Shown: positions 1-11,528 of the stretch, one piece after another
How the letters are laid out: each line of letters starts with the position of its first letter
How positions within the stretch are numbered: the first letter of the stretch is position 1
Source of the DNA: Morella rubra
Taxonomy: Eukaryota > Streptophyta > Magnoliopsida > Fagales > Myricaceae
Reading direction: 5' to 3'
Assembly (NCBI GenBank): GCA_003952965.2
Contig: CM025854.1
Location: 5,472,812 to 5,536,811, forward strand
DNA length: 64,000 nt
The notes under the pieces: model-generated
Told to the model about the DNA's origin: nothing
The model's input: the letters and a program-made list of their open reading frames with translations, nothing else
The model's database searches: none
Position numbers and translations under genes: made by a program

Positions 1-2415
1 TCCAACTAGTAGTCCACATCCGTACCCGATCACTTCTACTTTCCAATCAAATTGAAATAAATTTTCTGAGCCTTGATTCTCTTCAGAGATGGAAGGCCGT
101 TGAAGTGATGAATCACCACATGTCTTTGACAATGGCTTTCCACAGAGTCCTGGATTATGTTCGAATGAACTAATTTGAAATGTATCAAATTGTTTTCCAC
201 TGTGGTATAGGCCCTGTAAGAGAATTGTTGGAGACGTTGAAAACCGCAAGGAAATTCAGCTGCACCAGTTCCGGTGGTATCTCTCCAACCAGCTTGTTCT
301 GAGCAAGGTCCAATACTTCTAGGTTTTTCAAGTTTCCCAATGATGATGGGATATGTCCTGTGAGACCGTTGTTGGAAAAGTTAAGCGACTGGAGTGCTGT
401 TAGATTGCCTACAGCTTCTGGAATTTCTCCACGAAATCTATTGCATGAGAAATCAATGAATGTGAAGACATCTTGAATCCTCCAATACTCCTGCTCCTTG
501 CCTTTGAACGTTATATTGAATGTATAATCAAACCTAACTTCCCACCCAGTACTGCCGTTGATACCTACGAGCAAGTAGGTCAACTTCTTGGCATCAGAAG
601 TTCTCATCGAATTCCATTGCAGGAAGTACCTTGAAGGCAAGTTTCCAGAGAAATCATTGTGAGATAGGTCAATGATACGCAATTTTGGAAATGTATCATT
701 GGTTTCAGGGTCGTTTATTACACCATGAAATCTGTTAGAATGAAGAATAAGAACTTTCAACTGAGCAAGAGTTCCCAACCAAAAGGGAAAGGTATCGTGG
801 ATCTCATTGTCACCAACATGAAGAAACTCTAGCATCGGACAATGGACCCATGATCTCGGCAACTGACCTTGTAACTGATTTTCACTCAAGTCAATTAGTT
901 TTAAGTTGGCCCCCTTCACCCATCCTTTTGGGATGTTGCCATAGAAGTTGTTGTTTTGCAGTGAAAGCACTTCCAAAGAACGACTAAAGTTGCTTAGACA
1001 TGGATGAAGTGTGCCACTCAACATGTTAAAGGACAAATCAATTTCGACGAGTGAAGTCAAATTACAAACCCATGGTGAAATTTTTCCAGTCAATGCATTA
1101 TCCCAAACTCCTAATGACTGGATAGATGGAGGCAGAACCGGGAGAAAGCCTTGGAGCGAGTTCTGATTAAGGGACAAAACCTCAAATTTGACCATGGAAG
1201 AATAGCCGGAGGTTGTTCAAAGCCAGTGAGATCATTGCCATCGAGCGCCAAAACCTGAAGAGCATCTGTACTTGCATTGTACATCCATTTTGGAATTAAG
1301 CCTTGAAAACCGTTTCCCGATAGATCCAGCCATTGCAATTTATGTTGGCTTCGTAGGAAATCCGGGAACATCCTCAAATTGCAATAACCCAAATGAGAGT
1401 CTCAAACTGTGGAAGAGTATCGTTGGCAGTGGCTTTGGTGAGCAAGGATGAATCGGTGAACCCGTTTTGTGAGAGATCCAAAAAAACGAGTTGGGTGAGG
1501 TTAGTGAGTGAATTTGGAATAGATCCTGAGAATCTGCAATCCCCAAGATCTAAAGTATGCAACGAATTAAGGTTTCCAATTGAAGTCGGTAGTTCCCCAG
1601 AGAAACTTGTACCACCGAGCCATAAAACCTTAAGGGACTGCTCGAGTTAAATGCAGGCAAATGGCCGGTGATTAGATTGGTTCCTAAACAAGAAATAATA
1701 AGTTTGGTAGTTGAAAAATTCTGACTGGGAATTCTCCATATAGTCCACAGTTAAAGAGTTTTAGATGTGTCAAAGAAGATAAATTCGCTATGCTCTCAGG
1801 TATGGTGGATGGTATGGAGACATAACTAAGAAGAAGTTCTTGTATACTAGTTAAGTTTTGGACTAAGGTTCTAAGACTTTTAGAATATGCATCATGATTG
1901 TAAGAAAGGTCGAGGGAAGACAACTTGGCGAGTTGTGACACTTCTGAGGGGATTTGACCAGAAAATTTAGAGCTGGAGAGGTTGAGATATTCTAGCCTCG
2001 AAAGATGGGCAACTCCAAAAGGATTTGAGAGTAGTTGAAGTGTTATCGCCAAATTAAGCCTTCGAAGGTGAACAAGGTGGAAGAGGCTGCTGTTGGAATT
2101 GATAGAACCATAGAGACAGCTGCTACTGAGGTCAAGGCTGACAACATGACCTGTGTCCTCACTGCACTCAACCCCGTCCCATGAGCAGCAATCGCTATTA
2201 TTCTTCCACGATGCAACCTTAGGATATGCAAAAGGATACAAGGAAACATACTTGTTTATAACAAATCTATGCTTGAATTGCATTAGAGCGGAGCTCTCAT
2301 CTTCATGGCAAAGCGGCTGCAGAGCAGACAAAGAGTCGGAGAGTAAAAGAAAAGAGCATGTGAGGAAGAAGACCAGGCGCATAAACATGAAGCCATTGAA
2401 ATATGCGCCCATCAT
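1..2415 (-). pseudogene. LRR receptor-like protein (RLP), copy A, frameshifted, cut by window edge
   Basis: Receptor-like proteins are cell-surface LRR receptors without a kinase; the family includes the tomato Cf and Ve immune receptors. From the ATG at 2415 the reading gives a hydrophobic signal peptide (about residues 8-32), a conserved CHEDESSALMQFK stretch, an LRR N-terminal cap with CCSWDGVEC, then plant-type extracellular LRRs (LDLSxNxxxGxIP). The frame breaks: the first open stretch stops at 1684, and LRR coding continues in other frames over 1562-1374, 1392-1111 and 1195-185. Compared with the sister at 13321-15840, bases are missing near 1676 and one base is inserted near 210 (cactgtggtat against cacttggtat), which ends the frame before the membrane segment. 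The transmembrane end lies beyond position 1. Family assignment is firm. Loss of function is inferred from the breaks. Confidence 0.9.
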
Positions 2416-2577
2416 ATATGACTATATGCCCTATAGATGTTTTTGACTCTTTAGATAAATTTTAAGGAAATACCTACAACTCATGAAGGGTTTTTATAGT
2501 CTCACAAGGACACAAACATTACCTATATATAAAAGCTTGGAGGACTTGGAAGAGTGTTGGCTTGAGTCCATACCCCA

Positions 2578-2760
2578 CAAACGTCAAGATCTTGGCAATT
2601 TCAGCCACCTCTGACAGGAGTCATTGCACCAACGGAGAAGGTCTTTACAATTTCAGCCACAAACGTCGAGATCGTGACATTTTCAGCCACTTCTCTTTGA
2701 CAATTTTGCACAAACGTCGAGATCTTGACAATTTCAGCCACCTCTTACAGGAGTTATTAT
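2578..2760. repeat. Degenerate minisatellite upstream of RLP copy A
   Basis: Units built on cttgacaatttcagccacc, alternating with caggagttattgcacc and with acaaacgtcgag, recur four to five times. The same core builds the cleaner 52-bp array at 11117-11505. It sits just 5' of the receptor-like gene (which reads leftward), so it may once have been promoter or 5' UTR DNA. Confidence 0.7.
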
Positions 2761-2766
2761 GATGGA

Positions 2767-3015
2767 GTAAATTTACAAGCTGCAAAGTTTGAAAAAACAT
2801 TTTCTTCTTTTCACCACTGATATTTCTCTGTAAGAAAAGAGTTAGAGCAAAGACGGAGAAGATTTGCAAGCTGCAAATTTTGAAAAAACATTTTCTCCTT
2901 TTCACACTGATATTCTCTGTAAATACGAAACTCTGACAGAATTTAGAGTAACCACAGAGAAGATTTACAAGTTGCAAATTTTAAAAAACATTCCCTCCTT
3001 TTCACACTGATATTT
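2767..3015. repeat. Tandem repeat, about 91-101 bp, three copies
   Basis: The block gaagatttgcaagctgcaaa...ttttctccttttcacactgatattctctgta begins near 2767, 2858 and 2959 with small differences. The unit is AT-rich and non-coding. A single derivative of its end occurs at 11490-11540, just before the PPR scrap of copy C. Confidence 0.7.
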
Positions 3016-5019
3016 CTGTGTTCAAGTCACTATCGTGCTTAAATTCTTTTCCACTACATGTTGCCTTTTCCACCACTTTTGCAAAAGTAGGCGTCCCACC
3101 GTTGCTCTTGGTGGTCATGATCATAATGTTCATGACATGAGATATCGTGTTATTAGAAGAAGAGAGTTAATTAGGTCAGTTTGCAACTACAAATCAATTA
3201 TATATATTAATTGTGACAGAAGATGGGAAAATTAGACAATATCAGAAAACAAACGAAATCCAGAAAAAACAACGAAAAGGAAAACTAAGAAAAGACAAAA
3301 CAACCAACAGCGAAAAAACAAAAACTAAGCAGAGGGGCTAAGGAGGTTCGGCTCCATTGAATTTACACAAACCACGATTTAAAAGATAGCCAAATACTTT
3401 CAATCATAATGGCAGAATCTCCCTGAAGCAACAGAAATTTAATTTTTAATGCTGAAGCAATGGAGATAGCTAATTAGAAAGCTGCTTCCGCTTCTTCAAC
3501 TAGAGGATCCTTATGACAATATTATAATTAGAAAACGGGTTAATATTTTTGTTGGTGTGAAGTCCATATTCCAGAGTCAAATCTTGGGGAACCTTTTTTC
3601 TTCCATTTCACACGATCATATTTTCTTTATAAATACTAACGGATGGGAATCATGCATGCACTCTGTCAAAGACTCGGTCTACAATAGACACTTTTTTGAA
3701 ATTTGTATTTTAAAATTTGTATTTCAGATTTTTAGTTGTTCGATAAGCTCATTTTCAGTAAGTTTTAGTCGAGTGAGTGGTTTGAGATAGTTACTATTTG
3801 AGCAAGTTTTCCTCGCTGTTTGAATGGACGATTCATTCTGTGGTGCAGGAAGTTGTGGAGGTAGGTGAGAAAATAGATAGTTGGAAAACTATTCGTGTCT
3901 GTAGAGGTGCAAATGAGACTGCACATATCTTACTTGTTAGGCTGCCGCCAAGTTTAGTCACGGTGGCATTCCCATAATTATGAGCATAATTTGGAGTTTC
4001 TTGGTGTATGCTGGTATTGAAATTCTTGATGATGTAATTTATTTTTGGGTAGTTGAAATAAAATGAAGTTTTGATAATAAAAAAAAAAAAAAAAAAAAGA
4101 AAGAGAGAAAATGATAGGAATAATATTTGACAAAGTTAGAAATATAAGTTCAATAGATTTTCTACCCTACTTGTATTTGTCCAAAGCTGACTGTGGGTGC
4201 TCTGCATCACTAACTCTAAAATAAAATAACCTTAGTCTATGGAGTTTATACTTTTTTTAATTTAATAATTTTAATAACTTTTTTTCTATAAAAATACAGG
4301 GTTACATATGGTTCCAAGTTAGTCTTTGGGTCTAATTTATTATCGGAATTGCTGACGACTGACGACTAAAGGTCATAAGAAATCTATTAAAAAAAATTAT
4401 GAAGTATTACTTAAATAAAAAATATAGTTTAAATAAAAAAAAAGAAAAAAAAGCTACAGGACTAAAGAAGTAATTTAGCCCAAAAAAACAAACCCGATTT
4501 CTCATAAGTCCCCGTGAAACATAGTGAAAAAAATGGAGATATCTGAACTTAAAAGGGCTGTGTCTTATATATGTTTGTAAAGGAGCTGCTACCGTACTTT
4601 TATGTTTAAGGGGAAGCGTCCGCGACCGCTTTAGTACGACATGGCGGTTATACGTATCCAACGGCAGTCGTCTATCCCAATCGTCATTCCCGCGTTTGAA
4701 TAGAACTCTTTAGGGAATCCTAGATTTTGCTCTCTCTGATACTTCTCCTTATGGGAATCCAGGGCAATCTGCATGTGTCCTGTAATTCCGCACTGGAGGT
4801 TCAGGGTGCAGAAGCAGATCAGATGAGCTCAAACGCTCCATTTCTATAATCTCTCGGTATTTGCATTCATCGAAGGTTAGTCGCATTGATCTCTTCAAGA
4901 GTCAGTCCCTTTTTTGTTTTGCTGAGTTCGGAAGATATCATTTGATTCAAACAACCACGATAGGGATAACCCAGCTTTTTGCTTGTTTACAATCCCAACT
5001 GAAAACCCAATTTTTGAAT
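3016..5019. other. Spacer between RLP-A and PPR-A; reference for empty insertion sites
   Basis: No gene recognised. It aligns with the copy B spacer: 3016-4540 resembles 16040-18056, and about 4540-5019 resembles 21956-22426. It lacks both Mutator-like insertions present in copy B. The stretch near 4515-4555 (gtgaaacatagtgaaaaaaa, then gaacttaaaagggctg) is the uninterrupted target region. A poly-A run lies at about 4080-4098. The last few hundred bases before 5020 should contain the PPR promoter and 5' UTR, but I see no clear TATA element. Confidence 0.75.
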
Positions 5020-6615
5020 ATGAGTAATAGTTTTTCATTCCGTCGATTCTCGACTTTTCTAAATTCCTTGGCTAAAACTCACACCTCCGAAGAACCCAAT
5101 ATTGCTGGAAACTTGGGAAGAATGAACTGGAAACCAGTTCCAATACCCCATCGAACAGTCCCTGAACCCAGAGGTCAGGATCTTGATTTCATAAATGTTG
5201 CACACAGCCACCTAATTCACACGGAGTGGTCTAAGCTCAGATTGCTATCGACTGGCCTAACACCCCTCAGAGTGAAACATATATTGTTGAAGATTCAGAA
5301 GGACCATGTTCTTTCCCAGGAGTTCTTCAACTGGGTTGGGATTCAGAAACCCAGTTGCCATACCCTCGAAACCCAGACAATAATACTCCACATTCTCACT
5401 AAAAACCGGAAATTCAAATCTGCCGAGTCCATTTTGAGGAACGTTATGGTATCCTGTACGATAGATGTGCCCTTGAATCTGTTTGAGGAAATGCTGCACT
5501 CGTATCGCTTGTGTGATTCTTCTCCTCGTGTTTTTGACTCACTTTTCAAGACTTTAGCGCATATGAAGAAGTTTAGGAATGCCACGGACATATTTTGTCG
5601 CATGAAGGATTATGGGTTTTTCCCTATTATTGAGTCGTGCAATGCGTACATGAGCTCTTTGCTTGATTTACAGAGGACAGATATTGCTTTGGCATTCTAT
5701 AGAGAACTCCGGCATCATAGGATTTCCCCGAATGTTTATACTCTTAATATGCTTATGCGTGCTTATTGTAAATTGGGAAAAGTGGAGAAGGCTGTTGAGG
5801 TTTTCAGGGAGATGGAGATCATGGGTTTAAAACCAAATATCGTATCCTATAATACTCTGATTGCAGGACACTGCAATAAAGGTCTTTTGAATTTCGCAAT
5901 AAAGCTTAGAAACTCGATGGAAAAGAATGGATTGAACCCGAGTGTGGTTACATTTAACACTCTTATCCACGGGTTTTGCAAGGAAGGGAAATTGCAAGAA
6001 GCCAGTAAGGTTTTCATCGACATGAAAGCGATGAATGTTGCGCCTAATACAGTGACATACAATACCTTGATAAATGGGTACAGCCAAGTGGGTGATAGTG
6101 ACATCAGTGGCAGGCTTTATGAAGAGATGCTGAAGAATCAAGTTAAGGCCGATATTTTGACGTATAATGCCTTGATTCTAGGATTATGCAAGGAGGGTAA
6201 GGCAAAGAAAGCGGCATATCTGGTTAAGGAACTTGATAAGGAGAACTTAGTGCCAAATGCCTCAACCTTTTCTGCCCTTATTTATGGTCAATGCATGAAG
6301 AAGAATTCTGAACGTGCCTTTCACATATACCAGAGCATGATTAGGAGTGGTTGTCATCCAAATGAACATACCTTCAACATGTTGATATCAACCTTCTGCA
6401 AGAATGAGGATTTTGAAGGAGCTGTCCAAGTCTTGTGGGAAATGTCCAAGAGATGTATGGCTCCTGATTCAGGGATCTTGTCTGAGATTTGTGATGGACT
6501 TTCGCGGTGTGGAAAAAGTCAATTGGCAAAGAAGTTGTGCAGTGAGATGGAAGCTAGGCATCTTATGACAGCAGGCACTGATAAATCCAATACCATCAAC
6601 TTTGGTTGTAGATGA
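5020..6615 (+). CDS. P-type pentatricopeptide repeat (PPR) protein, copy A, intact
   Basis: A 531-residue RNA-binding PPR protein, probably imported into mitochondria or plastids. The open frame extends upstream to 4861 without an ATG; the first ATG, at 5020, begins MSNSFSFRRFSTFLNSLAK, a basic, Ser-rich, acid-poor leader typical of organelle targeting. A non-repeat region of about 150 residues follows, then roughly ten 35-residue P-class repeats to residue 510 or so, with the usual signatures (PNVYTLNMLMRAYCKLGKVE, PSVVTFNTLIHGFCKEGKLQ, VTYNTLINGYSQVGD). I see no E, DYW or SMR domain, so editing-deaminase activity is not suggested. No intron, as is common in this family. It is the only unbroken copy of three in this window (others at 22427-24022 and 11529-12183). 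The RNA target cannot be read from sequence. Family very sure; compartment is inference. Confidence 0.93.
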   Translation: MSNSFSFRRFSTFLNSLAKTHTSEEPNIAGNLGRMNWKPVPIPHRTVPEPRGQDLDFINVAHSHLIHTEWSKLRLLSTGLTPLRVKHILLKIQKDHVLSQEFFNWVGIQKPSCHTLETQTIILHILTKNRKFKSAESILRNVMVSCTIDVPLNLFEEMLHSYRLCDSSPRVFDSLFKTLAHMKKFRNATDIFCRMKDYGFFPIIESCNAYMSSLLDLQRTDIALAFYRELRHHRISPNVYTLNMLMRAYCKLGKVEKAVEVFREMEIMGLKPNIVSYNTLIAGHCNKGLLNFAIKLRNSMEKNGLNPSVVTFNTLIHGFCKEGKLQEASKVFIDMKAMNVAPNTVTYNTLINGYSQVGDSDISGRLYEEMLKNQVKADILTYNALILGLCKEGKAKKAAYLVKELDKENLVPNASTFSALIYGQCMKKNSERAFHIYQSMIRSGCHPNEHTFNMLISTFCKNEDFEGAVQVLWEMSKRCMAPDSGILSEICDGLSRCGKSQLAKKLCSEMEARHLMTAGTDKSNTINFGCR

Positions 6616-7615
6616 GAGTGAAGCAGTTGTCGTCATGACCAAAGTCTAGTTTACCCCATAATTTCCCTGTAATTTATATGGCTGTGTTTGTGAATTGATC
6701 ACTTCTTATACCTGACTGTCTCCTGTTACTTATAAATCTTAAAGTTTCTTTTCACATCGAGAGCAAAAGTAAAGTTGTTTTAACATTTTTTGCTTTAAGC
6801 ATGTCGCAATTTCAAAGATTATTTTCTTCACTTGCTTTTTCCTGAGGACAGAGTACTAAGACAATCTAGTACATTTCTTTAATCCAGGGGTTTGAGAACC
6901 TTGTTTTGAATATTTCAGGATGATCTTAAACCATTACTGACTATGTGGGAAGCTATTGTGTAAAGTACTGGGGAAAAGGAGGTCGGTACTTTTCGGTTCT
7001 ATAATTCCGGCTACTTCAAGTAAGCAGAAACAACAGGAAGGAAGGCTGGGGCAACAATAAAGGAGCCAACTAGTCAAACTTCCCGTAGCGTAGGCAGGGG
7101 TTAGTTATTTCCCTCTGTTTTGCTTATTGTGTGTTCTCATTCAACAAACATAACTAAAAACAGGGCTGTTCTACCTGGTGCTAAAGCATGGGTGTTTGGT
7201 ATCCATTGAGCAAAGCTTGAATATAGACAATAATATGTCTTTCTGGACTCGTTGAAATTAAACTAAACCTAAGTCACCGGCTGGACACGGGAGATATAAG
7301 TAGAGATGAGGGTTGACGACTGTGTTTGCACGCCTCTGTTGTTGGAATATCTTTCCATAGTCAGTATTGCTCACACTTGCGAGATTTGGGTTTTAGTGCA
7401 TGTTCTTCTAGTGCGTATGTATCAATACAAACAAAAATGACTCTGAAATCACGACAAAAAAAATATTGATGATCCTACGTTTCTGTTGCTTTCATGATAG
7501 ATGAGAGAACAGAAGAATAGCAAAAGGTTTGGGCCTTGTATATCTATCAGAAAGTACTGATCATACAGGCTTAGGATCAGTTAATTTAATTATGGAATTA
7601 GTGCCTAACGCGGAA
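6616..7615. other. Spacer between PPR-A and the P450 relic
   Basis: Contains the 3' UTR region of PPR-A and non-coding DNA shared with copy B (24023-25017). The stretch from about 7290 to 7610 reappears at 12184-12390, joined directly to a mid-PPR fragment in copy C. No gene seen. Confidence 0.7.
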
Positions 7616-8225
7616 TCACATCATTCTTTCTCCGTCTGGTTTCTCATCAGACTTTGTCATGTCAAGTTCTTCTGGTCTCATCCCATTTGGAAGTTTCTAA
7701 TCAAAGTTATACTGGAATTACGCAAGTGTAAGCTTGAGAGTTCTGGCCCATATCCTCCTTCCAGCCCAAATGGAATATACTCGAAGTCAGTCCCCTTAAA
7801 TCAATTGAAAAACCGTGGAACATTTCTGCCTGAAAGCAATCGGCATCGATCAAACATTCTGGGTCTCTCACCATCTAACATGCGTTAGCTATTGTTTTCA
7901 TTTTCATTCGTATGTCGTATTCACTTGGTTACATTTTTCTCTCCTCTCAGGACCTGGTCGCACTTCAGCCTGTGCCTTCTTCATTGCTCTTGGGTTTCTT
8001 AGCAGCTCAGACATTGCCCATTCTAAGGTGATTGATGTTCTCTCACCCTCTCCAGTGTAGACATCCTGATAAAGATTGAATTAGCTGTAATCTCCACGGC
8101 CAGCTTCATCCCAGTAAAGAAGCTAAGTAATTTAAGTGAAAGGAACAAATCAGGAAAATTAAAGCCTCGACTGAAGGTCATCATCTTCTTCGCCAATGAT
8201 ATGAATGGCTTTTGCACCCCTTATA
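7616..8225 (-). pseudogene. Cytochrome P450 (CYP71-like) relic, copy A
   Basis: Read leftward, the 3' end keeps MRPEELDMTKSDEKPDGERMM and a TGA at 7618-7616, typical of a CYP71-family C terminus. Upstream are the stretch before the heme loop (FEYIPFGLEGGYG) and, near 8000-8030, SELLRNPRAMKKAQAEV after the I-helix. About 8100-8215 encodes the F-G region (KPFISLAKKMMTFSRGFNFPDLF). The heme-binding FxxGxRxCxG loop with its cysteine ligand is not present, and about 22 bases that copy B retains are deleted just after it. The N-terminal half is gone. P450s are ER-bound monooxygenases; this copy cannot make one. Confidence 0.82.
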
Positions 8226-8289
8226 AAAAGAAAAAAAGAATGACTTTTGCACTTCCCATTTCATATTTGGCTATGGGGGCGGAGCATAC

Positions 8290-8895
8290 TATTCACAGAA
8301 ATTACCCATTTCATATTTGGCTTTTCGACGATCCTTACTTAGTTGATTACTAATCTTCATATTAATACACATCTTTAAACCTTCTTTGTTGATGGTACTA
8401 ACAAGACCACCATATGTTAGGTTCTCATATTCTATTATATCTGAGGGTTGACTTAAGATTTCTCGGATCTTATGGGCAAAAAGATTTGGTAATCCATTAA
8501 TGAATTTTTCTTTCCAAAATGGATTCTTGCAATCATCTCGAAGCATGACGGGGGAGATGCAGATATTTTTGTACCATCTAAAATCACTTAAGGTTACTAA
8601 ACTGGTCGTGGATCCTAGCAGAGATATTACTAGGTGTACCAAGAAAATGTTTAATAATGGTATAAATAAGAGTATTAATACCATTACTAACACCTTGACC
8701 TATGGTTTCATCAAAGATTGGTAAACCTTCTTCATCATGTTGGACTGCATAACTAATAAGATCATGATCTATTTCAGTGAGATACTTTTCCCACCATTGG
8801 AGTAAGGAGCTAGTGAAACTAGAGACAATTAACTCAACAACTTCAAGATGACTAAGAGATTGGTTTACTAAGTAGCTATTTGCTACCATAGTCAT
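8290..8895 (-). pseudogene. Retroelement gag / pararetrovirus coat-like fragment
   Basis: Two adjoining open stretches on the minus strand (8895-8584 and 8693-8289) overlap in different frames, so at least one frameshift separates them. They show WWEKYL, then KNPFWKEKFINGLPNLFAHK, EYENLTYGGLVSTINKEGL and a basic tail ending KYEMGNFCE. The combination of a tryptophan-rich helix, the FW-x-EKFI-x-GLP block, LTYG and an approach to a zinc knuckle fits the capsid region of plant retroelements, including endogenous members of the Caulimoviridae; Ty3/gypsy gag is the alternative. No protease or polymerase follows, because the fragment stops at the P450 relic. It is an old broken copy. Confidence 0.5.
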
Positions 8896-9469
8896 ATGTT
8901 GGAGTTTATTGAGGATTTCCTATTCAGATAATCCATCAATATTCCATTCATATAACTTCTTGAAGAGACAGAGAATTGACTATGAAAATTTCTTTCTTCG
9001 AATCAAAGATCAGGAGTTGGTTCGCTATACCAATTCTTGGTAAAAGACATAGGGTTAGGACTATTGGACCTAATCTTATTGATTTCTAACTGTTTGAACT
9101 GGTTTTCTATCTCACTAAGTTTTATCTATGTAACATAATACTATAGAAAATTAGTTTTATCTACATAAGAAAATCAAAACAGTTTTATCCACATAATACT
9201 ATAGTAAATCATTTTTATCTATATAAGAAATTCCTTTGGCAATAACTGTGGGTCATGTTTATCCTTGTGACAGGGTTGTACAGTTGCTACCTAGTTTGGG
9301 GATCAACCAAACTAAGCCAATACTATGGGTATAATTCTTCCTTACTAAGGCTTGGCCATGTCCAAGTGTGCACTCTGTAAGAATCTACAAAATAAACCAC
9401 TCGTTTCAAAATGGGTGCACTCAATAGGTTGCAATTGGTACCAATGCGCTGTCTCTGTAACTCTGGGCC

Positions 9470-11042
9470 TCAGGGTTTGAAAATACATATATAACATATC
9501 ATACAATAAATATCACTTTGAACTTTGCATCTTTCTCTTCTTTTCATGAAATATCATGCACAAATCTTGAATAAAAATAAATATAAAAAACTTTGATTTA
9601 AATATTGAAACATCATGAAATATCATTCACAAATCTTGAATAACGATAAATATCAAAAGGCTTTGATATAAATATTAAAAACATCATGAAATATTATTGG
9701 TCATAAAAATAGGCTCATGTTTACACATTTCATGCTATAATCTTTGACAATTTTATCATAAAGTAATGCACATAAAATCCGAGGGTTTTCAATAAAAACA
9801 TGCAATTTTCAAATATCACCTCGGTCTTTTTAGAAAATCTAGCATAATAACCCGCTTACCTGGATCCTCAAGCAAATAAGCCTCTGACTTAGCACCTATC
9901 AATACAAAATTTAACGTATTATAATACGCTCAAACGGAAACACAAATGAAACTCTAAATCTGCCTGACAGGATTAATTCGAAATTCACTCAGATCCTAAA
10001 ATATAACTTACCTATCTCGGTTTTCCTAAAATCCCCAAATTAAAATATGTTCTTTCCTAAGATGTTAACTATACACTGTAAAATTTCATATCCAGATTCC
10101 TTGTATAACTCAGTCAATAAAATCGACATTCACCTCTGTTCACGGAGTCAAACTATACCCTGAATAATTTGGTACTCATCAATTCCAAAATTCATAAAGA
10201 TCTATTCCGATATCCAAAAATCCGAAATTTATACCAAGACTCATATATGTGTTATAAAGATACCCATAAAATTTCATGCCGAAATTCGAAGCCTAGCTAT
10301 GTCATCCGGTTCAAAACTCCAATCTGTATCACAGGATCTTTCTCAGCAATTTGATTTCTCTAAGCCTAACTTCCGATTTTCAAAACCATACCAATAATCT
10401 CTAAAAATTACGAAAACTTTAAACCAATCCTCCTGCAGATGTCTAGTACAAAATATCCAAAAATCATAATTTTTCGACTTCTAGGGTCGGCAATAAAAAA
10501 TAATTCGATCTACTACTCAGATCAAAAACCTGAATTTCCTAAACAAATCTTGAACCCAAATTTCAATTACTCCAAGAAACCCATTAAAACTATTTCAAAA
10601 ATCTTGAAATAATTAGGGCTAGATCTAGACACCCTATGGTTTGATCTCTCATAAAAAGAATACAAATAAAATATCAAGAAATTCGAAATACCTGAATTTG
10701 CTTCAAGAAAATTCGTCTAGATTGTTGAAAGTAAAAAAACCCTTCTTTTTCTCTTGTTGGTGTAAAAGTGTGGTGTAAAAATTAAAACCAATATGTAAAT
10801 CTATATATATAACTCACAATAGTAATAGACTCCTTTAAAACTCTAAAACTTTTAATTTAAAAAAAATCGTTAAATCTTTAAATTTTAAAAAAGTTTGACT
10901 AGGTCAAAAATAAAAATTCAACTATTTTAAATGACTTAAACTCAAATTTCAAATTTAAAGAAAATTTTAAATTTAAAAAAAAAATATTTCAAATATTAAA
11001 TAACAAATTAAATAATTTTAAAAAATAGATCTCGGGTGTTAC
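9470..11042 (-). mobile_element. LTR-like sequence of the truncated retroelement next to the gag fragment
   Basis: Read leftward from 11042 the DNA begins TGTAACACCCGAGATC, a start typical of plant Ty3/gypsy LTRs. It is AT-rich, with a TATA-like tatatatag near 10800-10810. The gag-like fragment (8895-8290) lies downstream on the same strand, so the order LTR then gag is that of a 5' truncated element. The inner LTR boundary near 9470 and a primer-binding site could not be fixed: the agcgcattggtaccaattgc near 9430-9450 is only a weak candidate. No second LTR seen. Confidence 0.45.
9545..9700. repeat. Tandem repeat, about 70 bp, 2.2 copies
   Basis: catgaaatatcatgcacaaa begins at 9545, recurs at 9614 and starts again at 9685 (spacings 69 and 71). 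It is AT-rich and lies near the inner edge of the LTR-like sequence. Confidence 0.7.
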
Positions 11043-11116
11043 AAGTGAGGCTGCTTTTACTGTTTACTTTTACTTATATATATAAGCTTGAAGGACCGGG
11101 AAGAGTGTTGGCATGA

Positions 11117-11505
11117 GTCAAGATCTTGACAATTTCAACAACCTTTGACAGGAATTATTGCACTGACGGAGAAGATCTTGACAATTTCAGCCACAAACAT
11201 CAAAATCATGACAATTTTAGCCACCTCTGACATGAGTTATTGCACCGACAAAGTAGATCTTGACAATTTTAGCCACCTCTGACAGGAGTTATTGCACCGA
11301 CAAAGTAGATCTTGACAATTTTAGCCACCTCTGACAGGAGTTATTGCACCGACAAAGTAAATCTTGACAATTTTAACCATCTTTGACAGGAGTTATTGCA
11401 TCGACAGAGAAGATCTTTACAATTTCAGCCACAAACATCAAGATCTTGACAATTTCAGCCATCTCTTACAGGAGTTATTGCACCAATGGAGAAGATTTGC
11501 AAGCC
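11117..11505. repeat. 52-bp minisatellite array
   Basis: The unit (agatcttgacaattttag / ccacctctgacaggagtt / attgcaccgacaaagt) is spaced exactly 52 bases between positions 11221, 11273 and 11325, with more divergent units on both sides, about seven in all. It is the expanded, cleaner form of the repeat at 2578-2760. It leads directly into the PPR scrap of copy C. Confidence 0.85.
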
Positions 11506-11528
11506 GCAAGAAACATTTCCTCCTTTTC

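Noticed and set aside
4861..5019. Upstream extension of the PPR-A frame as coding
   Set aside because: The frame is open but begins with TTG and has no ATG before 5020; the sequence after 5020 has the organelle-leader character, so the extension is 5' UTR.
11117..11505. CRISPR-like array
   Set aside because: Plant nuclear context; units are contiguous 52-bp tandem repeats without unique spacers.
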